Both the position numbers and the translations under genes were made by a program. Below the pieces are notes generated by a model. The model ran no database searches. It saw only the letters and a list, made by a program, of their open reading frames with translations, and was not told the DNA's origin. This document shows, piece after piece, positions 37,008 to 46,858 of a DNA stretch of 64,000 nt (position 1 is its first letter; every line of letters begins with the position of its first letter). Source of the DNA: Helicobacter turcicus (GTDB lineage: Bacteria; Campylobacterota; Campylobacteria; Campylobacterales; Helicobacteraceae); the NCBI RefSeq assembly GCF_019711685.1, contig NZ_JAIGYQ010000004.1, positions 92,166 to 156,165 on the forward strand, given 5' to 3'.

Positions 37008-38342
37008 TTGAAATTTAAAATGGATATGAGTAAAAAAACTGCCTTTAAGATTCTAGTGCTGTATATGCTGACAAGTTGTGTCTTTTTAGCACTTGTATTT
37101 TATGGTTGGTATCAGACAAAAAAGGATTCTATTATAGAATCTAAAGTCAATACTCTTTTTGAAAATGCGCACACTTTGGTGGTGCATTTGTATGAACAAT
37201 CTCAAAATTATCCTAGAAATTCTAACGCTCTAGATTATAAAAAACTTTTAGAAACTGCCCATAGTGAGCTAGGAATTACGTTTTTGCTTGTTAAAAAAAA
37301 TGGTGAAATACTCTTTAACACACAAGAGAATATTAAAGACTCTAAAGAAGTTAGAGAGATTTTAAGCGCACCAGCATTTTTACAAGCACCAACTTTAAAA
37401 ACATCAAGACATCACAAAAATGATAAAATCGTGCGCATCAATGATGGAATGTATCTCATCACCCAACGTATGGGAGGGAGATTTTGGCATGTAATGCGAC
37501 AAAGCTTTGGCGATTTAGATTCCAAAATGGAATCTAAAGATAACATTTACTTGCTTGTGTATTCTAAGGGTGTGGAATCTGAACTCTATGCACTTCTTAG
37601 TGTGATTTTTATAAGCTTTATTGGTGCATTTTTAGCAATGAGTGTGGTTGCGTATTTTTTAGTCTCTTTAAGTCTAAAGCCACTAAGAGAGAAAATCCAG
37701 CATTTAAATGCGTTTATTAAGGATTCCACACATGAGATAAACACGCCACTAAGTGTGATTTTAATGAGTATTGAGCGCATTAAAATGTATGAGCTAAGCA
37801 CCTCCCAGCAGCAAAAATTTGAACGTATAAAGTTAGCAGCACAGACGTTAGAGCAGATTTATCAAGATTTGCTTTTTTATGCCTTTGATGAAGCAAAAGA
37901 TTTAAAGCTTGAAAATGTCGCATTAGGGCAGTTAATTACAGAGCGCATTGCGTATTTTGAACCTTTTTTTAGAAGGAAAAATATCGCAATTTCTTTTTCT
38001 TTAGAGCTTGAGGATAGTGTGGAGAGCGTGATTAGCGCAAATTACAGCAGAATCGTGCGTATGGTGGATAATTTGCTAGATAATGCTTTAAAATACACGC
38101 AAAATGGTGGAAGTGTGGAAGTGGTTTTGGGTGAGAATTTCTTAAGCATAAAAGATAATGGTTGTGGGATTAGCAAAGAGCATATTGATAAGATTTTTAA
38201 CCGCTATTATCGCGCTAATTCTGACCAAGGCGGATTTGGAATCGGACTTGCATTAGTGCGGCAAATCTGTATGCTTTATAAGATAGCAATCACTTGCAAG
38301 AGTGAAGAGGGCAAGGGAAGTGAGTTTAGATTAGAATGGTAG
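37008..38342 (+). CDS. Sensor histidine kinase
   Basis: 444 residues. Membrane segments at about 14-34 and 195-220 enclose a periplasmic domain. The H-box is FIKDSTHEINTPLSVILMSI (His near 243), with DNLLDNALKYTQNGG (N-box), IKDNGCGISKEHI and GFGIGLALVRQI. It pairs with the OmpR-type regulator just upstream. The TTG start at 37008 has AAGAG ahead. An ATG four codons in is an alternative. Confidence 0.92.
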   Translation: MKFKMDMSKKTAFKILVLYMLTSCVFLALVFYGWYQTKKDSIIESKVNTLFENAHTLVVHLYEQSQNYPRNSNALDYKKLLETAHSELGITFLLVKKNGEILFNTQENIKDSKEVREILSAPAFLQAPTLKTSRHHKNDKIVRINDGMYLITQRMGGRFWHVMRQSFGDLDSKMESKDNIYLLVYSKGVESELYALLSVIFISFIGAFLAMSVVAYFLVSLSLKPLREKIQHLNAFIKDSTHEINTPLSVILMSIERIKMYELSTSQQQKFERIKLAAQTLEQIYQDLLFYAFDEAKDLKLENVALGQLITERIAYFEPFFRRKNIAISFSLELEDSVESVISANYSRIVRMVDNLLDNALKYTQNGGSVEVVLGENFLSIKDNGCGISKEHIDKIFNRYYRANSDQGGFGIGLALVRQICMLYKIAITCKSEEGKGSEFRLEW

Positions 38343-38496
38343 CTCTTTTATGTTGTTAGACTTTTATCAAAGCTTTCTGTAATCCATTGCTAAATCTAAA
38401 TAGAATCTTTTGGGAAGTTTTTTGCTAGCTAGGGCTATTTTATGCTGCTTAAGATTAAAAATTTAGAAAGAAAATTTAAAATTAAATAGGAAAAAG

Positions 38497-38513
38497 TTGG
38501 AATAGTAATTGCT
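38497..38513 (+). promoter_or_regulatory. Sigma-54 promoter of flgE
   Basis: TTGGAATAGTAATTGCT has GG at 38499-38500 and GC at 38511-38512 with ten bases between. It is nearly identical to the flgI promoter (TTGGAATAGTTATTGCT). It lies about 38 bases before the flgE start. Hook genes are RpoN-dependent in H. pylori. Confidence 0.85.
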
Positions 38514-38551
38514 TAACACTTTGCAAAATACTTTGTTTTAAAGGATTGCAA

Positions 38552-40840
38552 ATGTTAAGAAGTTTATGGTCAGGTGTTAGCGGTATGCAAGCACACCAGA
38601 TTGCATTAGATGTTGAGTCAAACAATATTGCAAATGTAAATACAAGTGGTTTTAAGTATGCAAGAGCCGATTTTTCTACAATGGTTAGCCAAACAAGACG
38701 TGCTGCTACGATTCCTTATGGAGGCTATGGAGGAATGAATGATTTCTCTATAGGTTTAGGAACAGGAATTGAAACAACAACAAAAGTTTTTGAGCAAGGT
38801 TCTTTGCAGAATACAGATAGAAAAGGCGATTTAGCATTAAGCGGCAAGGGATTGTTTGTTGTGAGCAATAATGGCGGATATTCTAATATGTATACTAGAG
38901 ATGGTGCATTTATGTTTGATGCAGTGGGAAATCTTGTAAATACTAGTGGATTTATCGTGCAAGGCTGGGTTAGAGACTTATCTAAACTCAATTGTGCATG
39001 CGGAAGCGACTCTTTAAATCGTGTGGATTCCACAGGTCCTGCTGGAAATATCACGATTGACCCACGTCTTACTATCCCTGCGAAAAAAACAGGTGTTGTT
39101 ACGGGGAATATTAACCTAACAAGTGGCAGTAAGACAGAAAATATCGGTTGTCCAAGTCCTCTTGATAGCACTAGCGCGAATAATTACATTGCTGGAGGCT
39201 TAGATAGAATCTATGATACAACAGACAAGCAACACGAAATCCCACAAGATATGGGAGTAATGTTTAATGACGCAGGAGAAGCTATGCGTTTGCAAGAGGG
39301 ACAAGGTGTATGGATAAGCTACCAAACTGCCACAACACAACCAATATCTCTTGGAGGTAACATTCAAGCAGGTGCGGTTACTACTACTGTTACAATTAAT
39401 GGACAAACAATCACTTGGACAAATGATCCAACTGCAAATGGTTCTAGCCACCTTCTTGCTGCTCAAAGAGCGATTAATAACCATAAAGACAAAACAGGTG
39501 TAGAAGCAATCATACAAGGTAACAACTTAATTTTGCAAAACAAAAATCAACTTGATGGGGATGGTAGCAATAAAAATATCCGAGCATCAGGATTTGATAA
39601 TGGAATCTTTCAAGGGGGTGGTTTTGGACCAAATAATACAGGCTCCGCTCTTGTTACCACTGCTTTTGAATACCGCTATAGCAAACAAACAACACCAAGT
39701 TTAGACGATGGGCAGTTTAGAAGCACAGAGGATTTACGCACACTAATGCAACATGATGCAAATCGCGTGAAAAGCTTTGGTGGAGATTCTGGGGCGTATC
39801 AAGCAGCAGCGGCTGCTGCTGGTGTGAATCCCGGAAGAATCCCGGATAACTATTCAGGAAGCACTTATAGTGTTAAAGTTACTTTAAATGGCACTGGGCA
39901 ATTTGTGGTTAATAACCAAGATGATGGCATTAGAGCAAGTGCGGCAGCAGCTCCGGGTACGCTTACAAATCCAGAGTTTGATAGCTTAAATATTTTTGTC
40001 TCTGCTTTTAATGATGCAAACAACACAACAAATGTGTTATTTAAAAATCAAATGAAAGCTATGAACACAGGTGTGCTAGTAGAAGGCGGACAAGTAACAA
40101 CAACTGCAGGTTTAAGAATGGCAACATTTGCGCAAACTGTGGATATTTATGATAGTTTGGGCAATAAGCATCAATTTACAATGCAGTTTCAAAAAGAGGG
40201 CGATTCTGAATGGAGTTTCCGTATCATTGTGCCAGAACCTGCGGAGCTTATTGGTTCTACTGCACAACGTCCAAATATTTTAGAAGGAGGTAGCGTAACC
40301 TTTGGGGAGAATGGGGAGCTACTAGGAGTCAATCCATCTACTATCCAATTCAAGCCAAATACAGGGGCTAGTTTCCCACAAAACATTGAATTAGACTTTG
40401 GAAAAGGCGGAGGATTTGATGGACTTACAAGCACCGCTAGAGAGTCTCAAGCACAAAAAGTTAATGGAGATGGCTATGCTTCTGGGGTTTTGAAGGACTA
40501 TTACTTTGACAGAACAGGAACAATGATAGGGAATTTTGATAATGGAATAAATTTAGCCCTAGCACAAGTAGCAGTAGCAACATTTGCTAACTATGAAGGC
40601 TTACAAGAGAGTGGAAGCAATCTCTACGCAGAGTCTGCAAACTCTGGACGTGCGACTATCGGAGCTGCTGGAACAGGTGGACGTGCTGACATAGAAGCTT
40701 CTAAGCTTGAGATGAGTAATGCGGATTTGAGTCGTGGGCTTACACAGCTTATTGTTGTGCAAAGGGGATTCCAAGCGAACTCTAAGTCTGTTACCACTGC
40801 TGACCAAGTGCTAAATACATTGCTAGGCTTGAAGCAGTAA
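38552..40840 (+). CDS. flgE: Flagellar hook protein FlgE
   Basis: 762 residues, a little longer than the ~718 I recall for H. pylori. The N-terminal rod-type motif is MLRSLWSGVSGMQAHQIALD and then VESNNIANVNTSGFKYARADF. The C-terminal motif is EMSNADLSRGLTQLIVVQRGFQANSKSVTTADQVL. The middle is variable and carries extra loops, including NCACGS and GCPSP. The ATG at 38552 has AAAGGA. The frame opens one TTG earlier. It forms the curved hook through which flagellin is exported. Confidence 0.96.
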   Translation: MLRSLWSGVSGMQAHQIALDVESNNIANVNTSGFKYARADFSTMVSQTRRAATIPYGGYGGMNDFSIGLGTGIETTTKVFEQGSLQNTDRKGDLALSGKGLFVVSNNGGYSNMYTRDGAFMFDAVGNLVNTSGFIVQGWVRDLSKLNCACGSDSLNRVDSTGPAGNITIDPRLTIPAKKTGVVTGNINLTSGSKTENIGCPSPLDSTSANNYIAGGLDRIYDTTDKQHEIPQDMGVMFNDAGEAMRLQEGQGVWISYQTATTQPISLGGNIQAGAVTTTVTINGQTITWTNDPTANGSSHLLAAQRAINNHKDKTGVEAIIQGNNLILQNKNQLDGDGSNKNIRASGFDNGIFQGGGFGPNNTGSALVTTAFEYRYSKQTTPSLDDGQFRSTEDLRTLMQHDANRVKSFGGDSGAYQAAAAAAGVNPGRIPDNYSGSTYSVKVTLNGTGQFVVNNQDDGIRASAAAAPGTLTNPEFDSLNIFVSAFNDANNTTNVLFKNQMKAMNTGVLVEGGQVTTTAGLRMATFAQTVDIYDSLGNKHQFTMQFQKEGDSEWSFRIIVPEPAELIGSTAQRPNILEGGSVTFGENGELLGVNPSTIQFKPNTGASFPQNIELDFGKGGGFDGLTSTARESQAQKVNGDGYASGVLKDYYFDRTGTMIGNFDNGINLALAQVAVATFANYEGLQESGSNLYAESANSGRATIGAAGTGGRADIEASKLEMSNADLSRGLTQLIVVQRGFQANSKSVTTADQVLNTLLGLKQ

Positions 40841-41065
40841 TTTTAACTTCTAAAATCTTGCGCTAATCCTAAAATTCTTGTAGGGGCGCAGGATTTATCA
40901 CTTCTTTTAACTCTTTTAATTTTTTTAAGATAGCTTTTTGTGTATTTTTAGTTTTTTCATTTGGGATTCTTTATTGAATTTTGGGATTGTTTCTTGAGGA
41001 ATTTTTGGCATTCTGTGGTTATAAGTTTATAGATTCTGACTATAAAATATTATTTTATTTAACTA

Positions 41066-41098
41066 AATAAAGTTGATATTAATAATATAAACTTTATT
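41066..41098. repeat. Inverted repeat upstream of htpG (candidate operator)
   Basis: AATAAAGTT at 41066-41074 is matched exactly by its complement AACTTTATT at 41090-41098, around a 15-base AT-rich centre. It ends 20 bases before the -10 box, where a regulator would overlap the -35 region. It does not match CIRCE or the HspR HAIR motif. The AT-rich centre is faintly Fur-like. Confidence 0.45.
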
Positions 41099-41118
41099 GA
41101 TTTTTTTCTATTTTTTGT

Positions 41119-41124
41119 TATAAT
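41119..41124 (+). promoter_or_regulatory. -10 box (TATAAT) of htpG
   Basis: A perfect TATAAT lies 30-35 bases before the htpG ATG, in the context GTTATAATGCG. No sigma-32 element is expected in these bacteria. Confidence 0.6.
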
Positions 41125-41153
41125 GCGCTAAATTTTTTACAAAAAGGATAATT

Positions 41154-43031
41154 ATGGCAAAACATACTTTTCAAACAGAAGTGAATCAATTGCTAGATTT
41201 GATGATACATTCTTTATATTCTAATAAAGAGATTTTTTTAAGGGAGCTTGTAAGTAATGCATCGGATGCTCTTGATAAATTGCAGTATTTAACACTAACT
41301 GATGAGAAGCTAAAATCCCTAAGTTTTACGCCTAGAATTGACATTGCATTTGATAGCGAGAAAAACACACTCACTATTAGTGATAGTGGTGTGGGTATGA
41401 ATGAAGCAGATTTAATAGAAAATCTAGGAACGATTGCAAAGAGTGGGACAAAAAACTTTTTATCCAAACTTAGTGGAGATAAGAAAAAAGATTCTGCGCT
41501 TATTGGGCAGTTTGGCGTGGGGTTTTATTCTGCATTTATGGTAGCAAGTAAGATTATCGTAACGACTAAAAAAGCAGGAGAAAATCAAGCGTATGCGTGG
41601 ATTAGCGATGGTAGTGGAGAGTTTGAGATAGAGCCTTGCGCAAAAGACACGCATGGGAGTGAGATTAAGCTCTATTTAAAAGATGATGAAAAGGAGTTTG
41701 CAAGCCGTTGGCGCATTGAGGAGATTATTAAAAAATACTCTGACCATGTTCCTTTTCCTATTTTCTTGCATTTTAGTGAGACTAAAAGCGAGGGAGAAGA
41801 TAAAGAGAAAAAGGAAGTGCTAGAGCAAAAATGCGAACAAATCAACAAAGCCTCCGCCCTTTGGCGCGTGGCAAAGAAAGATTTAAAAGAGGAAGAGTAT
41901 AAGGAGTTTTATAAGACTTTGAGTTATGATTCTTTAGAGCCACTCTCTTGGGTGCATACAAAAGTAGAAGGCTCCATAGAATACACAACATTGTTTTATA
42001 TCCCGCAAAGTGCGCCCTTTGACTTATATCGTGTGGATTATAAAAGTGGCGTGAAGCTTTATGTCAAACGCGTGTTTATTACTGATGATGATAAGGAGTT
42101 ATTGCCATCGTATTTGCGTTTTGTGCGTGGGATTATTGATAGTGAGGATTTGCCTCTTAATGTTAGCCGTGAGATTTTGCAACAAAATAGAATCTTAGCC
42201 ACGATTAAATCTGCTTCTACAAAAAAGATTCTAAGTGAAATTGAAGCATTGCAAAAAGATACAGAAAAATATAGCAAATTTTATAAAGAGTTTGGCAGAT
42301 GTTTAAAAGAGGGTGTTTATAGCGATTTTGAAAACAAAGAACGTTTGTTGGAGTTGTTGCGCTTTAGCAGCACTAAGAGTGAGGGCAAGGAGATTTCCTT
42401 TAAAGACTACAAGGCGCGTATGATTGAGGGACAAAAGGCGATTTATTATCTGCAAGGTGAGGATTTGGAACTTCTTAAGAGTTCGCCATTGTTAGAGACG
42501 TTTAACAAAAAGGGCATTGAAGTTATGCTCTTTAGCGATGAGATTGATGGAATCGTAATGCCAATGGTTAATGAATATGATAAAACTCCCTTGCGCGCAA
42601 TCACTTCCAAAGAAGCCTTAGAGGATTTAGGCGAAGCTAATATTGATGAGGCAACCCAAGAGAAATTTAAGGATTTGTTAGAGAGTATCAAAAAAGCTTT
42701 GGGTGATGAGGTGCAAGAAGTGCGTTTAAGCACTAGGTTAGTAGATGCACCCTCTTGTGTGGTAGAAGCTGAAGACCAAAATAGTGCAATGCTAAAAATG
42801 ATGCGTCAAATGGGAATGCAAGGAGGCGATATGCCAGAGTCTAAGCCGATTTTGGAGCTAAATCCAAACCATAGTATTTTAACCAAAATGCTTGCAAGTG
42901 ATGACACAGAAAAAACAGAGCAAATTGCGCATTTGTTACTTGAGGAGGCAAAGTTGCTTGAAGGGGGCAAACTCAAAGATGTGAATGCGTTTGTGAAGCG
43001 CCTAAACACTTTATTACAAGCAAGCATTTAG
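41154..43031 (+). CDS. htpG: Chaperone HtpG (Hsp90)
   Basis: 625 residues. The ATP-binding GHKL motifs are YSNKEIFLRELVSNASDALDK, ISDSGVGMNEADLIENLGTI and IGQFGVGFYSAFMVA. The middle domain has LPLNVSREILQQNRIL. It helps fold client proteins in the cytoplasm. AAAGGA precedes the ATG, and the gene stands alone with its own promoter. Confidence 0.97.
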   Translation: MAKHTFQTEVNQLLDLMIHSLYSNKEIFLRELVSNASDALDKLQYLTLTDEKLKSLSFTPRIDIAFDSEKNTLTISDSGVGMNEADLIENLGTIAKSGTKNFLSKLSGDKKKDSALIGQFGVGFYSAFMVASKIIVTTKKAGENQAYAWISDGSGEFEIEPCAKDTHGSEIKLYLKDDEKEFASRWRIEEIIKKYSDHVPFPIFLHFSETKSEGEDKEKKEVLEQKCEQINKASALWRVAKKDLKEEEYKEFYKTLSYDSLEPLSWVHTKVEGSIEYTTLFYIPQSAPFDLYRVDYKSGVKLYVKRVFITDDDKELLPSYLRFVRGIIDSEDLPLNVSREILQQNRILATIKSASTKKILSEIEALQKDTEKYSKFYKEFGRCLKEGVYSDFENKERLLELLRFSSTKSEGKEISFKDYKARMIEGQKAIYYLQGEDLELLKSSPLLETFNKKGIEVMLFSDEIDGIVMPMVNEYDKTPLRAITSKEALEDLGEANIDEATQEKFKDLLESIKKALGDEVQEVRLSTRLVDAPSCVVEAEDQNSAMLKMMRQMGMQGGDMPESKPILELNPNHSILTKMLASDDTEKTEQIAHLLLEEAKLLEGGKLKDVNAFVKRLNTLLQASI

Positions 43032-43190
43032 TTTTTTTGGAGTCTTAAAATTTAGGTTTTTTAAGGCTCTAAAATCCCCAAAAATTCTCAAATAAAAAAC
43101 TTCAAATATTTAGTAAAGGCTTCAAAAGAGATTCTATATTTGGATAAAATCCTATGCCTTTAAGGGATTATTAGAATCCTAAAGGTGCAT

Positions 43191-44147
43191 TTATAGCCAT
43201 TTTTTCTTTTTGAAATAGAGAATTGGAAGCACGGTTGAGATAATCATAATCCCCAAAACTATCGGATAAGAATAAGTCCATTCAAGCTCGGGCATGTATT
43301 TAAAGTTCATTCCATAAATGGTAGAAATTAATGTTGGAGGCATCATAGCAACGGTTACAACGGTAAAAATCTTAATGGTTTTGTTTTGCTCAATGTTGAT
43401 TTGGTTAGAAAAGAGTGTTTGGATATTATCTAGAATATTCATATTGACATTTGTAAATTCTACAAGAGAGTTAATGTCTTTTAGCACGATTCCTAAGTCT
43501 TTTTTAACTTCCACATCGGCTTTGTTTGTGCGTAAAAGCGCGGTGATTGCTAACCTTTTATCAAAAAGACTATCACGCAAACTAAGATGCATTTCTTGCA
43601 AGGTGGAGAGATTTTCTAAAATATCATCTCCTAAACGTTTGTCAAATATAACTGCACGACGTAAAAGACGTGTTTGTTTAGCAATCCCCTCTAACATATC
43701 TGCGTCTTTTTCTACGCGCAATTCAAAGATTTTTGAGATTAAATCAAATCCATCTTCAAAGTTCTTTGGGCTTGCAAGCACACGTTGTTGGATTTCATCA
43801 AAGACCTTAAACTCACTATAACGCACGGTAAAAAGGATACTATGCGTAAGCAAAAAGGTAATTGTCTCATTGTGTAAAATATTCTTTTCATTAGGACGCG
43901 TTAGAAAGTAGGTGTTTATGGTAACCGTTTCGCTATCTTCCCAATAACGTGCGGATTCTTCAATTTCTTCTCTTTCTTCTTTGGTTGGAATATCTAGTAG
44001 GTAAGTCTTTGAAAGGTAGGCAATCTCTTGTGCGGTAGGGTGTAGCAAGTCAATCCAAAGCACATCTGCACTTGCGTCAATTGCTTCCACAGATTGAATG
44101 CTCTCACGTACAACCATTCCATTACGTTTAATAAATAAATTTAACAT
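43191..44147 (-). CDS. corA: CorA-type Mg2+/divalent cation channel
   Basis: About 318 residues. A large charged cytoplasmic part ends in two membrane helices. The [13 protein letters not shown] loop near the C-terminus holds the GMN selectivity filter, and the last residues KKKKWL form the basic end. It admits Mg2+ (also Co2+ or Ni2+) through a pentameric pore. I start at ATG 44147. A GTG at 44153 lies inside the AGGAG ribosome site and cannot be the start. Confidence 0.93.
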   Translation of the reverse strand: MLNLFIKRNGMVVRESIQSVEAIDASADVLWIDLLHPTAQEIAYLSKTYLLDIPTKEEREEIEESARYWEDSETVTINTYFLTRPNEKNILHNETITFLLTHSILFTVRYSEFKVFDEIQQRVLASPKNFEDGFDLISKIFELRVEKDADMLEGIAKQTRLLRRAVIFDKRLGDDILENLSTLQEMHLSLRDSLFDKRLAITALLRTNKADVEVKKDLGIVLKDINSLVEFTNVNMNILDNIQTLFSNQINIEQNKTIKIFTVVTVAMMPPTLISTIYGMNFKYMPELEWTYSYPIVLGIMIISTVLPILYFKKKKWL

Positions 44148-44165
44148 TATCACTCCTTTAAGATT

Positions 44166-44189
44166 CTAAAGGAGGATATCCCCCTTTAG
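44166..44189. terminator. Hairpin between pgk and corA
   Basis: CTAAAGG..GGA pairs with TCC..CCTTTAG with one A-C mismatch. It lies after the pgk stop and 18 bases before the corA ATG on the same strand. There is no T run behind it, so it may attenuate or process the transcript rather than terminate it. Confidence 0.35.
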
Positions 44190-44227
44190 TTTGGTATTTA
44201 TCAAAATGTTCGGGGGTTCATCCATTG

Positions 44228-45436
44228 TTATGCTCTTTTGTCCAAAACTTCAAATGCTGGAAGCACTTCACCCTCAAGCAACTCCAAGCTTGCTCCACCA
44301 CCTGTTGAAGTGAAGCTTATGCTATCTCTATTTCCTGCCTTATCCACAGCATCGGCAGTATCTCCCCCACCAATAATGCTATAAGCATAAGTGTCGGCAA
44401 TCGCATGTGCAATGCTAAAAGTTCCGCGTGAGAATTTTTGCGTTTCATAAGCCCCTAGCGGTCCATTCCAAATAATTGTTTCACAATCTTTGATGACTTC
44501 ATTAAAGAGTTTCACGGTGGCTGGTCCAATATCTACTGCCATTAAACCTTCTGGAATGTCTTGTGCGGGGATAATTTTAATCTCTTTTGGATCTTTAATA
44601 TCATCAGTTGCAACAACATCCACAGGCAAATAAATCTTTACACCCTTTTCTTTAGCACTTCTTAAAATGTTGCGTGCATCTTCTAGTAGGTGGTCTTCTG
44701 TTAAAGATTCCTTTGTATCATAGCCAATGGCTTTTAAAAAAGTGTTGCTCATCGCTCCACCGATAATGATTTTATCTACGACATTTAAAATAGAATTTAA
44801 TAGTGTAAGCTTAGAAGATACTTTAGAACCCCCTACAATTAGCAATAGTGGGCGCAAAGGATTAGAGAGGGCGATTGCAAAGGAATCAATTTCTTTTTTT
44901 AGAAGCAATCCCGCAACTTTTTCTTTTGCATAATTTGCCACGCCATAGGTAGAAGCGTGTTTGCGGTGGGAAGTCCCAAAGGCGTCATTAACATAAATAT
45001 CACAAAGCTTTGCAAGTTTTTGGGAGAGTTCTGTATCGTTTTGCTCTTCTCCTGCATAAAAGCGGATATTTTCTAGTAGCACAATACTCCCATCGACTAA
45101 TGTGTTTAAGGTAACTTGTGCATTTTCTAAGCTATCAACAAACACGACATCTTTAGATAATAAGCGCTCTAAACGTTTTAAGATATGTTTTAAGGAAAAA
45201 GAATCACTTTTGCCCTCTGGTCGTCCTAGGTGGCTTACTAAAATAATGGATTTTGCGCCATTGTCAATGCAGTAGTTAATGGTAGGAATTGCTTCACGGA
45301 TTCTTGTGTCATCACTAATATTTGACTCATCATCTATTGGAACATTGAAATCCACACGAATTAAAATGCGCTTGTCCTTGAGATTGACCTCACGAATGCT
45401 TTTTACGTTTTGCATTTTTTGGATATTTTCACTCAT
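44228..45436 (-). CDS. pgk: Phosphoglycerate kinase
   Basis: 402 residues. It has ILIRVDFNVPIDDE (3PG site), VSHLGRPEGK, YVNDAFGTSHRKHAS, LLIVGGSKVSSKL, WNGPLGAYE and the nucleotide loop SIIGGGDTADAV. It makes ATP from 1,3-bisphosphoglycerate. The N-terminus has about ten extra residues ahead of the usual start, with a possible second Met at position 8. The corA gene follows on the same strand. Confidence 0.96.
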   Translation of the reverse strand: MSENIQKMQNVKSIREVNLKDKRILIRVDFNVPIDDESNISDDTRIREAIPTINYCIDNGAKSIILVSHLGRPEGKSDSFSLKHILKRLERLLSKDVVFVDSLENAQVTLNTLVDGSIVLLENIRFYAGEEQNDTELSQKLAKLCDIYVNDAFGTSHRKHASTYGVANYAKEKVAGLLLKKEIDSFAIALSNPLRPLLLIVGGSKVSSKLTLLNSILNVVDKIIIGGAMSNTFLKAIGYDTKESLTEDHLLEDARNILRSAKEKGVKIYLPVDVVATDDIKDPKEIKIIPAQDIPEGLMAVDIGPATVKLFNEVIKDCETIIWNGPLGAYETQKFSRGTFSIAHAIADTYAYSIIGGGDTADAVDKAGNRDSISFTSTGGGASLELLEGEVLPAFEVLDKRA

Positions 45437-45511
45437 GCTTATCCTTTCTTTGTAAAATAGTTAATTTAATCTTAACTAAAAATGCCTTAATTCCTAATGT
45501 AAAAGCAAAAT

Positions 45512-46522
45512 TTAAGCATGTGGAATTTTTATTGCAAAACCTTTTTTATTGTTTTGCAGGAGTGTAATGCTTCCATTGTGCGCTTCAATGATTTGCAAAG
45601 AGAGTGCAAGTCCTAAGCCATTGCCTTTGAGTTTGGTGCTTTTAAAAGGTTCAAAAAGAATTTCTGGATTTTCAATAGCTTTGCCATTGTCGTAGATTTC
45701 AAAAAGTGCGTATTCGCTAGTATTGCGAAAATTAATCTCTACAATTCCTTCTTCATTCTCACCCTCTTCAATGGCGTCAATGGCGTTAAATAGGAAATTT
45801 TGTAACACAATGCAGAGCAAATCAAAATCCGCTTCAAAATACTCTTTATCAAAATTAAACACAAAGGCAATATCTTTAGAATAAGTGTAATGGCTAATAG
45901 ATTCATTTAGTTCGTCTTCAATGTTTTGGGGGTCAATCTTGCTACGACTGCAATGCACTCCTTTAGAAAAGAGTAATGTTGCCTTAACAATGCGTTCCAC
46001 TCTCCAAATGGATTTCTTGATTTCAAGGACTAGGGATTTGTTTTTTAAATCCACGCGGTTAATAAGTGTAGAGGCAAGCAGAGCAACAGAACCCACAGGA
46101 TTGCGGATTTCGTGAGCTAAATGCGCGGAGATTTGTCCCATTGATGCTAAACGTTCTTTACGTTTCTCGCTAGTAATATCCGTAGCAGAGATAATACGTT
46201 TATTGAGTTTAGTATTAGAATGCACAAGATAGACTTTATTATATTCAAGCTCAATTTCTTGGCGATTATTTTGAGAGAAGTCAAGTTTTTCTAAAAGCTC
46301 TGGAATCTCACATGCAAGGCTATTTTGATAAAAAATCTCCCCTCCTTGCTCTAGCACCCAAACTGCTGTTGGCAAGACATCTAGCACTTCTTCAAAGAGT
46401 GCTTTTAGCTCCACAAATTCTTTTTCAACTTCGTAAGTTTGTGTGATAAGCTCTTTTAAGCCTTTTGCGAAAGATTCTTTATCGCTACTACTTAGAGACT
46501 CTAATAAATGTTCATCAATCAC
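45512..46522 (-). CDS. flgS: Flagellar regulatory histidine kinase FlgS
   Basis: 336 residues with no membrane segment, so it is a cytoplasmic kinase. A PAS-like region (residues 40-110, VLDVLPTAVWVLEQGGEIFY) precedes the H-box MGQISAHLAHEIRNPVGSVA (His near 138). The ATPase domain has LQNFLFNAIDAIEEGE, IYDNGKAI and LKGNGLGLALSLQIIE. FlgS phosphorylates FlgR to activate sigma-54 in H. pylori and Campylobacter. The GTG start lies 2 bp after flgJ with AAGG ahead. The flgR gene is not in the window. Confidence 0.88.
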   Translation of the reverse strand: MIDEHLLESLSSSDKESFAKGLKELITQTYEVEKEFVELKALFEEVLDVLPTAVWVLEQGGEIFYQNSLACEIPELLEKLDFSQNNRQEIELEYNKVYLVHSNTKLNKRIISATDITSEKRKERLASMGQISAHLAHEIRNPVGSVALLASTLINRVDLKNKSLVLEIKKSIWRVERIVKATLLFSKGVHCSRSKIDPQNIEDELNESISHYTYSKDIAFVFNFDKEYFEADFDLLCIVLQNFLFNAIDAIEEGENEEGIVEINFRNTSEYALFEIYDNGKAIENPEILFEPFKSTKLKGNGLGLALSLQIIEAHNGSITLLQNNKKGFAIKIPHA

Positions 46523-46524
46523 AA

Positions 46525-46848
46525 TTAGCCTTTAATGCCTTGTTTGCCTTGTAAATCTTTGAGATAATCAAAGAGTAAATCACTAAAGCCAAAACTTCCG
46601 CTTAGGGATTCTGATAGTGTGTCGCGATACATTGATTCATAAATATCATGACCGGGTGCTTTTGGAAAAAGTGTGTCGTCCATTTTTAAAGAAATATCCA
46701 ACATTTGCTTTAAAAGAAGTGCTTCAAACGCATCTGTTTGCTCCCTAAGTCTTGAGTCATCATCTGTTTTTTGGATAGTTGGTGTGGATTTTACTGCATC
46801 AAGCAATTCTTTAGAATATCCGCTAATTCCATTAAAATCAATTTGCAT
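46525..46848 (-). CDS. flgJ: FlgJ-like rod-binding protein
   Basis: 107 residues. LREQTDAFEALLLKQMLDIS and DIYESMYRDTLSESLSGSFGFSDLLFDYL are typical of the N-terminal rod-assembly domain of FlgJ. The muramidase half found in enteric FlgJ is absent, as is usual in Campylobacterota. It lies 10 bp after flgI and 2 bp before flgS, so the three form one operon. Confidence 0.82.
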   Translation of the reverse strand: MQIDFNGISGYSKELLDAVKSTPTIQKTDDDSRLREQTDAFEALLLKQMLDISLKMDDTLFPKAPGHDIYESMYRDTLSESLSGSFGFSDLLFDYLKDLQGKQGIKG

Positions 46849-46858
46849 AGTTTCTCCT

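Larger units (their letters stand above)
40841..41153. other. 313-bp gap between flgE and htpG
   Basis: No gene is visible. The left part (40841-41040) is T-rich with no clear hairpin terminator for flgE. The right part holds an inverted repeat at 41066-41098 and the htpG promoter. Confidence 0.5.
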
